Shown: positions 48,566 to 61,377 of the stretch, in pieces | How the letters are laid out: every line of letters starts with the position of its first letter | Numbering within the stretch: position 1 is the stretch's first letter | Notes under the pieces: generated by a model | What the model was told of the DNA's origin: nothing | Seen by the model: the letters and a program-made list of their open reading frames with translations, nothing else | Databases searched by the model: none | NCBI GenBank assembly: GCA_905250025.1 | Contig: CAJNOJ010000005.1 | Location: 310,001-374,000, forward strand | Direction of reading: 5' to 3' | DNA: 64,000 nt | Source: Adineta ricciae | Taxonomy: Eukaryota > Rotifera > Eurotatoria > Adinetida > Adinetidae | Program-made: the position numbers and the translations under genes

Positions 48566-51207
48566 TATGTATAATTTGCAGAAGAGAAATATTCGAAATC
48601 AGGTCACTTGACCTAAAATTTCAAGAGAAATTTAATGCTAATTATGATTGGTGTTTCTAATCAGTAGATCGACAAAACCAAATGTAAGAAACGGTCGAGA
48701 TAAGATATGTTTAATATATTTAAACTAAGACAGCGTAGGAGAAAAGCACTAATTTACTTTTCTGCATTAACCGAAGAAAAAAAGGAAAAAAATATTTTAC
48801 GTATTAATAAACTATGACACATACAACTCGTGATTACGTTCCTCTGTATTTATAGTTCGAGTAGAGTATATAAGCGTATGTCGAGAGAGAAAAAATACGA
48901 AGGAGAAAAGAAAATTTGCCATATTGCACAATTGAGAAAAACGATGGAAAGAAAGAGAAGCATCGAGCACATGACACACTGATGTCTGTTCGATTCTGTC
49001 AAACTCAGAAGTATCAACATCTTGTCGGAGAATCCAAAAGGAACAGATAGAATAGAAAGATATGTTGTTTTGACGAATTATTGCGATTAACGATTAGTCA
49101 TCGTCTTTCATCGGAAGTTAAATAAAATCTTTTTTGTTAATCACCTCATGTGATGCGATAGTTTTTCTCACCTTTTACATTTAAATATATTTTCTTTCAC
49201 CCTCCTCACCCTCTTATTTGTTCCCTCTTAAACCATCGCATATTTTCTTTCTTCGTCGTTAACACTATGTCACGTTCCTTTCTTCTTCCTTTTCTCTCTC
49301 TCTCTCCCGCTCTCTCTCCCTCCGTCTTTGCTTTCTACGACGCTAAAAAAACTGTAATGCCTTTTCTACTTTGTGGTCGGACTATTGATGCCATTGGTAA
49401 AAACAAAAATAAAATGTCTCAGCTATTAGACGAGTTTACTTTTGTTTTGATTTAATCAAAAACAAACCTAAGTTCATATTTCTATTCAAATGTCGAGACT
49501 CGACAACGCCACGACGTTCTCAATTGAGAGATAGAAGAATTTTGTGGATTTAACAACTGCCTAAAGCCTGCTTCTTTAACTCGGCCGGATTCTTTTTCTT
49601 TCCTCTACTCGTCTCTCTTCCACCCTACTCTCTGTTTTGTGGTAGTAGTGAAGTGCACGAGAGTTGCTATATTTTTTTGCGGGTATTTGGTAAAAAAAAC
49701 ATGACGTCATGGAATCATTTGTGTACGTAGGTGTACAGATATGTGTCTATAGCAACTGACACTGACATATCAACACGTATTTTTATGAAAACTGAAAACA
49801 ACAAGAAACTATGTCTGATATGTGAATAAACGAAAATGTTATGATTATGTTTAACTATTTGTTACTAATCTTCGACGAAGGGTGAGCAGGAGGAATGCGT
49901 CTATTTCTCTGCTTACTCGATATGGTTGTATTTACGAAAGAACAAAGAGGTACAGAGGAGGAAAAAATCGTCAGCGGGTCTATGAGTATGGAAAAGAAGA
50001 AAAACCGCTGCTGTCAATACTATTATCATTGCCCTCATCACGAGTGTTGGAGGTTTTTTTCGTCTTTCTTTTTCTCTGCTCTCTCTCTCTCTCTCGATAT
50101 ACGCGCGTCCTTTGACATTCTTGTTAAGACCGGCTGATAGTAATGGCGGTTGTTTGTGGTGAGAATGAGAAAGAAATAGAAAATGACATAGAAACGGATG
50201 TTGATGATGAAAAACAGCGGAAACCTCGCTATATTTGTGGTGAAATTATGAAAAGAGAAAGAACGAAAGAGAAAAAAAAAGAGAAAAACAGTGATCTAGT
50301 TTCTCATACACTCAGATGAACTTGCTTTTTCAGCCTTCTCGTCTAAAAATACAAAATCATTTTAAAATATTCATGTCCGTTGACTTGACAACAGATAGTT
50401 TTTGTTGTGAGTCTTCGATTCTGCCTTCGAAATGCAAACATCCACTTGAAGTTATCAAACAATTCTCATCTTAGATAACGAAGACTGCTGAAATTGTTTT
50501 CGCAGATCAGTTCACCTATGTAGTTGAAAGTTATTTACAACTAAGAAGATAAAAATACTTATCAAGTGAAACATGCAAGTTTCATCGGAAAGAAAAAAAT
50601 TAATCATCGAGATTAGAAAATTTCAGAGCACATCGACATAGAAATGGTACTCTTTCCTCGTTGGGTAATATACAATCATGTGATGCTAATGCTTTTGCGT
50701 TTCTTTTGTTTACCGTCATCTGTTTGTGATTAATGAAGTAAATAAATATCTTTATCTCAATCACTGAACGTCATAGTATACTTGCAAGATCTTTCTCGAG
50801 AAAGATCTTAGTGCAAAGTAGAATTCATTCGTAGGCCAACAAGTGCAACGAGATGTAGAATGGTTCCAAGATGCTACCGATGCTTAAAAATAGAATTGTA
50901 CTTATCGATTAGCAGAACAAACGAATCTCTCCCTATGAGATCTTTTCCACGTGATGGGGATACATCTGCTTGTCTTCAATAACAATCAAATTCGAATTGG
51001 ATATTTTTATTAAATTATTTCCTCTGATATTATATTCACATTCATATAGATTATGCTAATTAAAACACAAATACATGTTCAATCGAATAAAAGAAAGAAT
51101 AACGAAATATAAATATAATCTAGCAAATAAAAGCCCTGAGTTCATTTCAATCTGTAAGGAAAAGCAAAGAGAAGAGAAGAGAAGAAAATGACCTAGTTTT
51201 GAAAGAT
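48566..51207. other. Gene-free stretch upstream of RUNX
   Basis: 2.6 kb of AT-rich sequence with strong CT-rich segments near 49250-49330 and 50070-50100. Several short open frames are low-complexity and unsupported. It probably contains the RUNX promoter and untranslated exons; nothing further could be placed. Confidence 0.45.
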
Positions 51208-52932
51208 TTATGGGTATATTGTCAGTTTGATTTTCATCTCTTGTACATCAATGACTTGTTCTTCTTCGCATTCATGAATTTGATCTAAATATGTTAGAAT
51301 ATCAACTAAAGAACATTCTTCTTGAAAATCGCCATTGATAAACGGGAGAAGAATCTCTTGATAAACATTATTTGAATACAATTTATGTAGAACCAATCGG
51401 ATCTGGTCACTGGTAAGCCAATTATTGTCATCAATAGTTGAATTTTCATTTTCTGAAACAAGTAATTTCGATCGAGAACGATTCAGTTCGATAAAATGAC
51501 GAATTGTTTCGATCGTAAACAATTCCAATGATGAATTCAGTAAGAGATCGTATAAAAGACGTTTGATGTTCACTAACGGAAATCCATGAACGTATTTTAT
51601 ATACAAATCCAAAAGAATTTTCAACTTGTCGAATGTCATCTCATGAAACACGATTAAATTCATGATTTGCATAATAATTTGCTTATTCAAATGACTTAAT
51701 GGATATTCGAATGTATAATGATAATGTCTGAACAGATAAGTTAAATGACGTACACATAAACGTGTGTGATAACATTGTTCCGATGTTAACGAAAGATAAA
51801 TTTCTTCGCATTCAAAGTCATCCACTGCTAAGCCCAATAGAACAATTGCTAAATTTTGAATAATTGTATATAATGATAGAGATGTATGACTGTTCGGTGT
51901 TGTTAATATTAATGGTCCTTTATAAACAAAGGAAGAATTGAGAAAATTGGCGTATAATGGATAAATAATTGGATTAGCAAAATTAATCGTACTGATGGCA
52001 TTGTCGATCTAAATTTACAGTCATATTGTCTCAAGTATGTCTAATAACTTGGAAGAAAAAAAAACACGTCAAAAGAGTTGTTTGCTTTGCCCGAGTGCAG
52101 GTTATACGATCGAGTATCGTGAAGACTCAATTTCTCAATTTGAATGTTTTTCTGTGCAAAGCAAAACTGAATCCTACCAAGATCTGCTGAGAATAGTTTA
52201 ATGAGAAGTTTTGTTTGTTGTTCGATTTTTAGGTAGGAGGAGAAAACTTACTGTTGTGATTAAATATTGTTTCGTGATTGTATGGCCATATGTCATCGAA
52301 TGATATATTCGTAATACTTCAGCGATTCGATCGATAATTTTTCCTGAGAAATCATTCATATCGTTTAGTAATAAATAGAAAAGATTATTCAATTGAAAGG
52401 ACGAGATACTTGATGATGAAAAGGAGAGAACGAATTGTACAACGGTATTGAGTTTGCCGGTGTTTAAAATAGTTTTATTAGTTGAACGTTGATATTTTTC
52501 TAATTCTTTACTTATGTTAATGATTGATCCGACATTAAAAGTCGAAAAATGGGTTAGTTCAACGTTATTCAAAACAAGATAAAAGAGTCGTTCGACAAAA
52601 ACACGTTGTTGTTGTTGATGAAATAAACTAAACGAAAGGAAAAGATTCGGATATGTTCGTCGAGAAGAGTTTTGGAAGATTTACCTAAAACTACGAATGT
52701 TAACCGGTTGCGTACGAACGAACAATTGAAATAATTGAATTTTCGATTGTAATAACATCTGTGCATTGTCTTCATCGTCGAATTGATCATCACGATCAAA
52801 AGATTTATGTTTTGTATTGAGAATAAAGTTTTCGTAGGCATTCTGTAATTGTTTCTTTTCTTGTGGTCGAAAGAAATCATTGTCTAGATGGTAAAACTCC
52901 GGCATTTCCCATATTGCTGTAGTTGACACCAT
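51208..52932 (-). CDS. Unrecognised 474-aa helical protein
   Basis: Three exons (52685-52932, 52252-52627, 51208-52008) give 474 aa without stops. It begins MVSTTAIWEMPEFYHLDNDF followed by a charged helix. The remainder is a succession of amphipathic helices rich in Leu, Ile, Asn and Tyr (for example HLNKQIIMQIMNLIVFHEMT and KLKILLDLYIKYVHGFPLVN), suggesting a HEAT/ARM-like or other all-helical fold. There is no signal peptide, membrane span or catalytic motif. The ATG lies nine bases after a good acceptor (TTTTTTTTTCGTCCAG). The large coiled-coil gene ends about 285 bp upstream on the same strand, so the two may be co-transcribed. Family not recognised. Confidence 0.72.
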
Positions 52933-53216
52933 GATTTCGATCTGGACGAAAAAAAAAGAAACAGATCACACAATACTGTTATCAAAGCATGATTTCATGT
53001 TGAAATATCAAAACGGAATTGCTAATGTAATGTAATTCGAAGCAAAAAAAATACACATGTAAAATTCACTAGTATAAAAAAGCATCAAACTAGAGTGCGG
53101 GCAGAGAGAATCTTGCTGGACGGCAAAATAAAATGAAGAAAAAAAAAGAAAGTCGAATGTTGGCACCGATAGAACTATAGTCATAAAAAAAAAGGAATGT
53201 GACGTATTTTGTTTAG

Positions 53217-56200
53217 TTAATATGTTCGTAGAGTGTTGGATTTGCGAAGATCGAGTTTAACAGTCATGATCTGTTGATCGACACGTTCGATTTCTCGTTC
53301 GAGAACATCATATAGTTGATGATCAGTACTAGTTAAACCTCGAGAAGGAATGCGATGAAGTCGTGCTTCTAAATCACGTTTCTTCTTCAATAAATGATCG
53401 AATTTTTGTTCTAATTGTTCGGTTTGTCTTGTCTGTCGATCGAATGAATCCTGGAAGAGAAAAGAAGAAATAGTAGTTCGAGAAAAGCAAATGAAGTTAC
53501 TCTTCGAGGTACGGATTCCGTTCGACGACGAGTTGGTGATGATTTTTTCGGCGAATAAACATGTCCTACAAAAGCTTAGTACAATCGAAAAGAATCTTTC
53601 GAATCGATTTACTTGAAGGTGAAACATGCAATTGAGAAGGGAGACACTTCTCAGCTAAGTAATCAGCGATTCGTGATAAGGGTCGAGGTGAATGATATGA
53701 AGTTCCTTTGTCTAGAAAGAGAAACAATACATTTTCTTAAACAAATGTTGGATCACTAGCATTACCCGTTGATTGGTATCTTGTGGAATCAATGATTCCA
53801 TCTCTTGGTGTACTCATTGTCGATGATGCGTGTTTTGTTGTGTTTGTCACTGTGAAATGTTGATAATCTTGTGATGGAGAGATGGTAATAGGTTTAGCAA
53901 CGCTCAACTTGTGATCGTCAGGTAATCTTTGAGAAAGTTTAAAAGATATTTTAGAAGAAAATGAAGTTTTGGTCGATGTTACCGATTTTTAATTCGATTA
54001 TTATCACTTTCTAACAGAAATAGTTGTCGTCGGAGCGTTTCATTTTCGTTTTCCTGTTCGCGAGAACGTTCTTCTAATCGAAGAAGACGCTCCTAATCAA
54101 AATTCGACTGAAAAATTAAATTCAAAAGCAGACAATTGAATAATTACTCGTGTGCGATTTAGGTCAATCTTGAGTTTCTCATTTTCATCTCGATACAGTG
54201 ATGCTTGTCTATCAGCATGGCGTAACTTTTCATTCTGTCGTTCCTTTATCTAAGTAAAAAAAACGAAACCTATCATTTGATTTTAATTTCATACTCAAAC
54301 ATACATTTTCCGATTCGTTTAATTGCCGCTCGAGATTGGCAATTGTGCGATAATGTGTTTTCAAATCCAAATCTTTGTGATTGATTTGTTCGCGTAATTC
54401 ATCTAATTGTCGTTTTAATGCAACATTTTCGTCATCCGAGACCTTCTGCAAAAGAAAATTCAACAATTTTAAGTGATCGTTTCGAGTGTACATACCAATG
54501 AGTGCCGTGCACCGTTCAATTCATCGCGCAAACGAATATTTTCACTATTGATACGTTCAATGGTGCTCATCGATTGCCGAACAACACTTGATGTATGACC
54601 ACTATTAAGAAATCAGCAATAGAATGAAAACTGAAACGATCATCATACCTCAATCGTGATCGATTCAATTGACTTCGAAGATCATTTATTTCGTATTCGT
54701 GACGTAGTTTTATGTCATCAATATGTTTGCTATGTCGGAATGGTAAATCCGAACGAAAGCTAAAGAAAATATTGTCTATTGATTTTAAACACTAACATTT
54801 ATCAGTGCATACTTGAAAGTATCATCTCTGGGTTGTGATGATGGAACATAATCAGTGATGACTGTTCGTTTCGTGTCGGACGAAAGAACATTGAGTGTTG
54901 AATCTGCTGGATAATAATGAGAAACAAGATCTGTAGCTATTGGCCGATAAGTATGACTGTAGTGTTTTCCAACATTTAAATCAGTTGGTACTGATGTTGG
55001 AACACGCTTAGTATGTGCCATGTTATCATAATCTTCTGATCTTGATTCTTGTGAACTAGACAAAGTTGAAATGTATGATGAATTTGCTAAGAAATGGCCC
55101 TACCCATGTGTTAACAGAGTAATATCATCGTAGCGTCGTTTCATTTTGTCCTCGAGCGTGTGCATATAATCCTCGTACTGTTTTCTTTGCTGTTCAATAC
55201 GTACTTGATGTTCGCGTTCAAGTCTGTCTAACATGGTTAACCAATCGTCCTAGAATTGAGAAAGATCAATAGAGCACTATCTTCATTCGATCAATATTTA
55301 CATCCGCATTTCGTGTATTGATTTCTTCGGCTTGATCAATATGATGTGACGTGGAATATTTTTGTTGCTGCTGATGCTGATGATTATTCTTTTTCCGGTG
55401 AGAGCTTGAACGTTGTGGAACGTAGGTTGAATGACGACTACGATGTTGGCTATGACTCTGCCGTTGATTTGACAAGTTCCGAAGCAAACTCTCATTTTGT
55501 CGATTCAGTAATTCATCATCGATAATCGCAGTCGAAAGAATATCAGGTGGTGATAATGGAAATGAAAATGCGCCGAGATCATCGGGTGTTCGTTCATCTT
55601 TTCCTGTATCATTCGATGGGTAACGTTCTTGATCGTGAAGAACGTGTCTCAATTGAATACTTAACTCATCGAGATTTTCATCGATCAACGTTGCTTGACT
55701 GTCTTGTCTTAAAGTTTGTGACGGAATTAATGGAACTTTGTGCTGTTTGTTTTGGAATGATGCGGAATGTTTTTCTTTCGATCGATGTAAAGCATACTCG
55801 ACAATCGAGTCTGTATCGGATGATGAATTGGATGATGAGATTACTTGACGTGGACGAGAAGGTAATTTCTGTTTAGTGAACGAACTAGTTCGTGGTTTGG
55901 ATTTTTCATCAGATGAAACAGCAGGTCTGGGTTGCTGTTGTGGAGTTCGTTTAGGTGTGGAATGGGATTCAATAACAAGTTCAGATGGAGCACCTTCATT
56001 TGATATTTGTTCAGTTATTCGTGTACCGAATAGTAAGTTTTCCCAAGTGACTGGAGACGATTGTGGTTGTTCTTGTTCTTGCTCTTTTCCATCCTGCTGA
56101 TTTGTTGACGGCTTTTGCGGTTCGACATGTTTAGTTAACTGAGAAATCGTTTGTTTGTTTTCATCAGTGAGATCAAAAGTACGTTGATTGACGATATGTT

Positions 56201-57603
56201 GAACTTTGTTAGATTTCGGCGATGAGACGATGTTCTATTCGAAAGAGAAAAACATAATCAGATAAGTTGATGTGAAAGCCGCGACATTCTTATGGGGTGT
56301 AATGATGAAACCATAGAAAGCAAAAGTTTGAAGGTGTTAAAGACACTTGAAAGGAATCGATTGAGAATGCGAAAGAAAAGAGAGAGTATATTGCCTTTTT
56401 CGCAGTGTTATTACTAGAATTTGCTTCATGTCTTTCGTTAATTTGTACAAACAAAAAAAAACGTAGAACAACTTTCATACCTCTTGTTCGTTTTCGTGAA
56501 GATCATAATCTTGTGTCGCTTGTTTACTTGTATCGTCTTCTTCATCGAATGTTGCTTTTTTCTGAGAAGTGAATTTCTCCTCTTTGCCTTCTCCTTCTTC
56601 TTCGCCACTCGGACTCTTATCAGTTGCTGCTTCTTGAATAATCGTAGCTAAATTATTCAAATCGTTTTCAATCTCATGAACAGCGTCGAGTAGTCGAGTA
56701 TCTTCTTTGGTTTTGTCATTGTTATCGATGGTAGGAGCGTTCGAAAGCTCATCCTGAGATGGTGTTGAACGTGCAGACGAGAGACTTTGATACTTTTCGT
56801 CATCAGTCGTTTGTCGTTTATTGTCATTGTCGTTGTCATTGTGAGTCGACTGACTATCTGGCTGATCAAGTTCATTTGTTAGAAGATTTGTCACATCAAC
56901 CTTGATAACAAAAGAAAAAAATTTGCGAAGATTTTTATTTATTTATAACAACGGTCAGAGGTTTTTCTCCTTTTACCATTCTTGCTTGACTAAAATCAAG
57001 TTCTTTTAATAATTGACTATATTTTGGTTGACTAATGCGAAGATTACTTTTTTCATCTGAGCTTTCGTCGTTCTCATCTTTTCGATCTCCTTCATCATCG
57101 TCAATAGTTTCTAGAAGAGAAAAGAGAAAATGAGAGTGAGAGAGAGAAAAATAAATCGAAATTTTTTCTCTCCTTTGTCTCCCCCCTACTTCAGTTCTTG
57201 GTTTTTATTTTAGACTTTTTAAGATACAAACAAACAGTCGTAGTCCTCTCATGTCGAACAAGCATTCAATTAAAGAAATCTTTTCTCTCATCTACATATT
57301 TATGTGTGTACATACCTGTTCGTTCTTCTTCTTCTTCTTCTTCTTCATCGTCGTCATCGTCATCATTGTTCTCTGCTTTCTTTTTCGATTCAGATGTTGA
57401 TTGATCATTGGCCGAAGAAACATGCGTATGATGATTAGCAAAATTGAAACCTCCTGCGAGTGTACTCGGAAGAAATACAAAAGGAACTATAATTAAAGAA
57501 ACAAAGAAAGAAATCTTGTGAACAAAAGTGACTTACATCCACCGTGAACGAAAAATGGCTGGGATGAGGGAGAAGATGTATCATTCATATCGTCACTTTC
57601 CAT
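53217..57603 (-). CDS. Large coiled-coil protein, centrosomal-type (possibly MPHOSPH9-like)
   Basis: About 16 exons from 57537-57603 to 53217-53450, roughly 1,080 aa. The N-terminal half is acidic and disordered, with Asp/Glu runs (57316-57400) and many Ser/Gln/His stretches. The C-terminal half is coiled coil: DDWLTMLDRLEREHQVRIEQ, HSKHIDDIKLRHEYEINDLR, LKRQLDELREQINHKDLDLK, ERQNEKLRHADRQASLYRDE. The final exon is QLEQKFDHLLKKKRDLEARL then HRIPSRG and LEREIERVDQQIM. The short Ile-Pro-Ser segment between two helices reminds me of M-phase phosphoprotein 9, a centriole/ciliogenesis protein, but I hold that loosely; other centrosomal coiled-coil families are possible. An acceptor (GATTTTTTAG) abuts the ATG. 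One intron near 55056-55103 is only 48 bp. Confidence 0.75.
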
Positions 57604-57990
57604 CTAAAAAATCAAATGTGAAGAGAAAGAGAGATGGACAACAGAAAAATCGTTTCTCTCGCTTTCTCTTGCGTTTTTAGTAGTTTCGAGTGTCTCTCAA
57701 CGCAAACAGACTTCGTAAATGAAAAAAAAACTCGTCCTCTCATTCTTTTTCCACTTATACATATTTATAAATTCGAATCGGTAAAAAAAATAATATTATT
57801 CCACTACTCTCTCCCTTTTTTCTTGACTAACCAATAATACATCACATAGCGTCGACTAATCGTAACAACAAACGGAGTAATAGACAGTATAAACAGTTTG
57901 ATGAAAACATAAATGAAATGTAACAATTTATTTGTTGACGTTCCCTTTATAGGTATGTATATCAAGAAGAATCAAGGCTGGCTCAACGGA
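57604..57990. other. Intergenic region
   Basis: 387 bp between the SNARE stop (minus strand) and the next minus-strand start. AT-rich; nothing coding seen. Confidence 0.35.
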
Positions 57991-58334
57991 TTACCAGAGT
58001 AACCTTGTCTTAACAATATTAAGTGCAACGGCGAAGAAGACAACAAGTAAAGTAACGATAATCATTTTTTCATATTTCGCTTTTCTTTCGTATTGATTAA
58101 TTAAATCACGTGATGTGTTGATCAGATGTTCATTTAAAATGTATTTATCAATTGTTTTCGAGAGTGTGGACGATGAGTCACCTAAATCAAATGTTTAGTT
58201 TGGAGTTCTTCGATTTCGTTGAATCGTTATTATTTACTGATAACATCTAATGTTTGAATACCACGCATGTCGGCATCTTTCAATAGTTGTTGCGCTTGTA
58301 AAATCAAATCTGTGTTTCGATTCGCTTGCTGCAT
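57991..58334 (-). CDS. Very short Qb-type SNARE (Sec20/BNIP1-like), 95 aa
   Basis: Two exons (58238-58334, 57991-58181) give 95 aa from an ATG three bases after a splice acceptor (ATGTTTTAG). The sequence is a single SNARE helix (QQANRNTDLILQAQQLLKDA then DMRGIQTLDVIS, SSSTLSKTIDKYI), a linker helix (LINTSRDLINQYERKAKYEK) and a C-terminal membrane anchor (MIIVTLLVVFFAVALNIVKT followed by RLLW). The last 60 residues align well with the end of Sec20/BNIP1, an ER Qb-SNARE for Golgi-to-ER transport; the DAxxRGxxTL part also resembles Qb helices of the Vti1/SNAP-25 type. The family's N-terminal domain (over 100 residues) is missing, and MUS81 ends 101 bp upstream, leaving no obvious room for it. 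By my alignment a Ser occupies the central ionic-layer position. Confidence 0.7.
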
Positions 58335-58337
58335 AAT

Positions 58338-58346
58338 CTAAAACAT
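58338..58346 (-). other. Splice acceptor three bases before the SNARE ATG
   Basis: On the minus strand ATGTTTTAG precedes ATT-ATG. It lies about 90 bp behind the MUS81 stop. Either a trans-splice acceptor for an operon member or the acceptor of an unseen upstream exon. Confidence 0.45.
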
Positions 58347-58434
58347 AAATCAAATATCTTTGTCCTTGCTTTCATTTTCACATTTTTTTAATAAAGAGAA
58401 GAAAATATTCTATCTGACATGAAGAAGAGAAACA

Positions 58435-60320
58435 TTATTGATATGAAATATTGTTGAAGAGCATTTCAATCGCCGTGCTCAGAACCTTGCCTAACTTTCT
58501 GAAAACACAACACTGAAGGATTCAATAACAATAAATCAGAAGAGTTTTACCGATTGCTCGTAATCTTTTTGATTACTGATAACATTAATTTTCGTTCTTT
58601 GTCATTGGAACATTGTTGATATGATTGAAGAAGTCTATGGGATAAAGAGAGAAAAAAAAACGTTTTTTTTTCTATTTCTCTTCTTCTTTACGTTATTATT
58701 TACTTTGCTGGCGTTGGATAAACTTCAGTCAATGCTAAAACATTGTCTACTGACATGCCAGCTATTTGCATAAGAGCACGAGCAAACATCTCTTTTACTG
58801 TTGGCGGCTGAATTCAAGTTTCATTTTGCAAAAAGACAACAAAAAATTCTATTCAAACCTTGCTTTTAACCACACCGGAATTAAACGAATCAAACGTCAT
58901 AACATAATGATCAGTATCATGAAAAGATATTTTATAATTATTACTCATATCGGTTTCGCTCAGTATGTGTAGGGTTTTGTCCTGGAAGAGAATTTGAAAC
59001 TGGGTGAGAAATGAAACGAAAAGGATGGTACTTTGAAGTGATTGATTAGATATTTGGTCATTGTTACTAAATAATTAGCCATTTCAACAGGATTGGAAAC
59101 TTCACGCACAAAGAAATCTTCAGCGATCTGAAGAGAATTTACGGATAACTGTCTGGGATGAAAATAGTTCATTTACCTGAGTATTGATAATGGCTTGATT
59201 GAGTGCAGCTGGTGTTAAAATTCCCGGATTGTTCGTGTTTTTTAAACTTTCTACCAAGTAAACTAAATTTGTGATTCCACATTGTTTTAATCGAAACTAG
59301 ACGATCGAAGATGAGTCAATTCGCTTTCTTTGCATCAGTTTTCACTCGGCCTACTTTCTGTTCGTTATATCTTCCATCAATAATACTCTTCGAAAGATCA
59401 TCCAATCGTTTACGTTCGACAATATAATCGAGAATAGCTTCGACTTTCACATCTCTATCCGTTGCTACAACGAAAATGGATTGGAAATTGTAAAGAAAAG
59501 AAATCACTTACGTCGAACGGTCCAAAGAAAGTCGCCGATGTTCAGTTTCCGCACATCGTAATTGATTGAATTTTTGGTCAGATGTTCCAACAGAACTTTT
59601 TGTGTCGATCGTGATGCTTCGGCATTGTCAACACAGAGTGTGATTTGAAATGAGCCAGGTTTGAGAACTTGTACAGTTTTCGGTGAAGCTGAAGACGTTT
59701 TCGTTGATGAATCGACAATACCAAGTAAAGTGGAAATTGTTGTTGGTTGGGTTGATGACGTACTCGGATTGTCAAATAATTTTGCACTTGCACTATTTGT
59801 TTTTTTAATTGCTCTACTTGGCTTCTTGTTTTCAATCGTTAGTTTCGATTGCTTTGCTGGCGGTGGTGTTATTTCATTATCGTCATTATCGTTAATGTCA
59901 ATAATTGGACTCGAATCTTTTTTCTCATCAATATTTGACATTGAGACAGTTTTATGAATAAATTTCGTCGTTGAAATATCTGTTTTATTGTTTGTATTCA
60001 ATCGTCGGTCAATTGCTTCGCATATTTTCTCACCAAATCCATATAAAATTCGACAATCTGAACCAGTTTCTAATCGTAATGGATATTTTTCTAACGAGCG
60101 CAATGCCTATGGAAGAAAAAAGTATCTATAGAAATTTCGTTCTTTTACATAACTTTTTCATAACTCCAAGCACCTTTTGATAACAACGCATTGTTTGTGC
60201 ACCGTTCGCCTTTGCATCGTTATACCATTCTTGAACGAGTGCCATTATATGTTCATTTGGAGAATTAAAACGTCGTTTACGAATTGGTTTAGTCGCATTG
60301 AGTGGCAATGCTGAAGTCAT
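58435..60320 (-). CDS. MUS81: MUS81 structure-specific endonuclease subunit
   Basis: Nine exons from 60174-60320 to 58435-58498, about 480 aa. The N-terminus carries the family helix-hairpin-helix-type domain ([52 protein letters not shown]). A disordered linker follows, then the XPF-type nuclease: [22 protein letters not shown] and the catalytic [20 protein letters not shown] (E-R-K-x-x-D), [16 protein letters not shown] and [13 protein letters not shown]. The C-terminal HhH region contains [20 protein letters not shown] and YPTPAKLLQSY. With an EME partner it cuts branched DNA such as flaps, stalled forks and Holliday-type intermediates in the nucleus. The family's metal-binding residues that I can recognise are present. 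The SNARE gene follows after 101 bp. Confidence 0.95.
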
Positions 60321-61377
60321 TTTTCCTGTTCAAAGTCAATCGACTTCAATCAGCGAGAAGTTGTTATTCATTCTTCGATCGATTCGATGCGATGCATATA
60401 TAGAATTTATTTATTTGACACCGAAGCGAGAAATGAGTCATTGGGAAGTTGTACGGCGGTTTTAATAGTTTGTAGAGATCGCTGGCTAACGTGGAAATGA
60501 TTTTTTTACTTAATAACGTATGTCTTCGTCAGGCAGAGAAAGGATTCTTAGTTATTTCTTGACAAAATATTTCTTTTTCATCATTCTAGTCAAATAATGA
60601 CATTCTTCAATTCTGACTCGTAGGTGTTGGCAACAGGAACAAGAAGAGAGACAACAGGAACTACAAGTATACATGTATACACATATCTTGTTTTTATCAA
60701 TATATATTTGCCAGTCTGCCTGTCATTTGTCCTTGCTCTTCAGGCTTGAGCAACAATGCAAAGAAAAATCCTGTCTTACATCAAGCAAATAGAAGAACAT
60801 AAATCAATCAGTAACAGTTTGTCCATGCGCTTGAAATGTTTTTTTCTTCAGTGAAAACATTCGCCACTCTTTTAATACCTGATATAATTGAATGACATAT
60901 ATTTAAAAGAGAAAATGCCCTTACAATAACAACAACAAACAAGGAATACATGAGGGAATGCAGCGAGAAGTGGTTCTTGTCTGGTTTAAGAGTAAAATAT
61001 AACAGATGGGAAAAGAAAATCGACGCTTAAATTAATACTGACATGGTAGAAAGTAGAAAAATGAAATAATCATCGTTGGAAGTATCTCATGTCGATGGGT
61101 TTCATATTTTTGTTCATTCTCAAATACTCATGTGACTAGTCTCAAGTATTTTGATTGGATTCCAAGTAGAAATATGATTATTTCATCTCTGATTCATTCA
61201 AAAAATTCACACGAAAAGAAAAAGATTCTAAAGAAAGGAAGAGTAAAAACTGTGTCACTGTTTCACACATTTAGCCCCCCAATAAAGAAGAGATTCACGA
61301 GACAAAACAATAAGAATAAAGGAAATACTACAAAGACAGATCGTTCATTTGCAGATGTTGCTATAAATAGCATTTGT
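60321..61377. other. Intergenic region between MUS81 and synaptogyrin
   Basis: About 1 kb, AT-rich. It includes the MUS81 promoter on one side and the synaptogyrin 3' UTR on the other. No supported exon. Confidence 0.4.
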
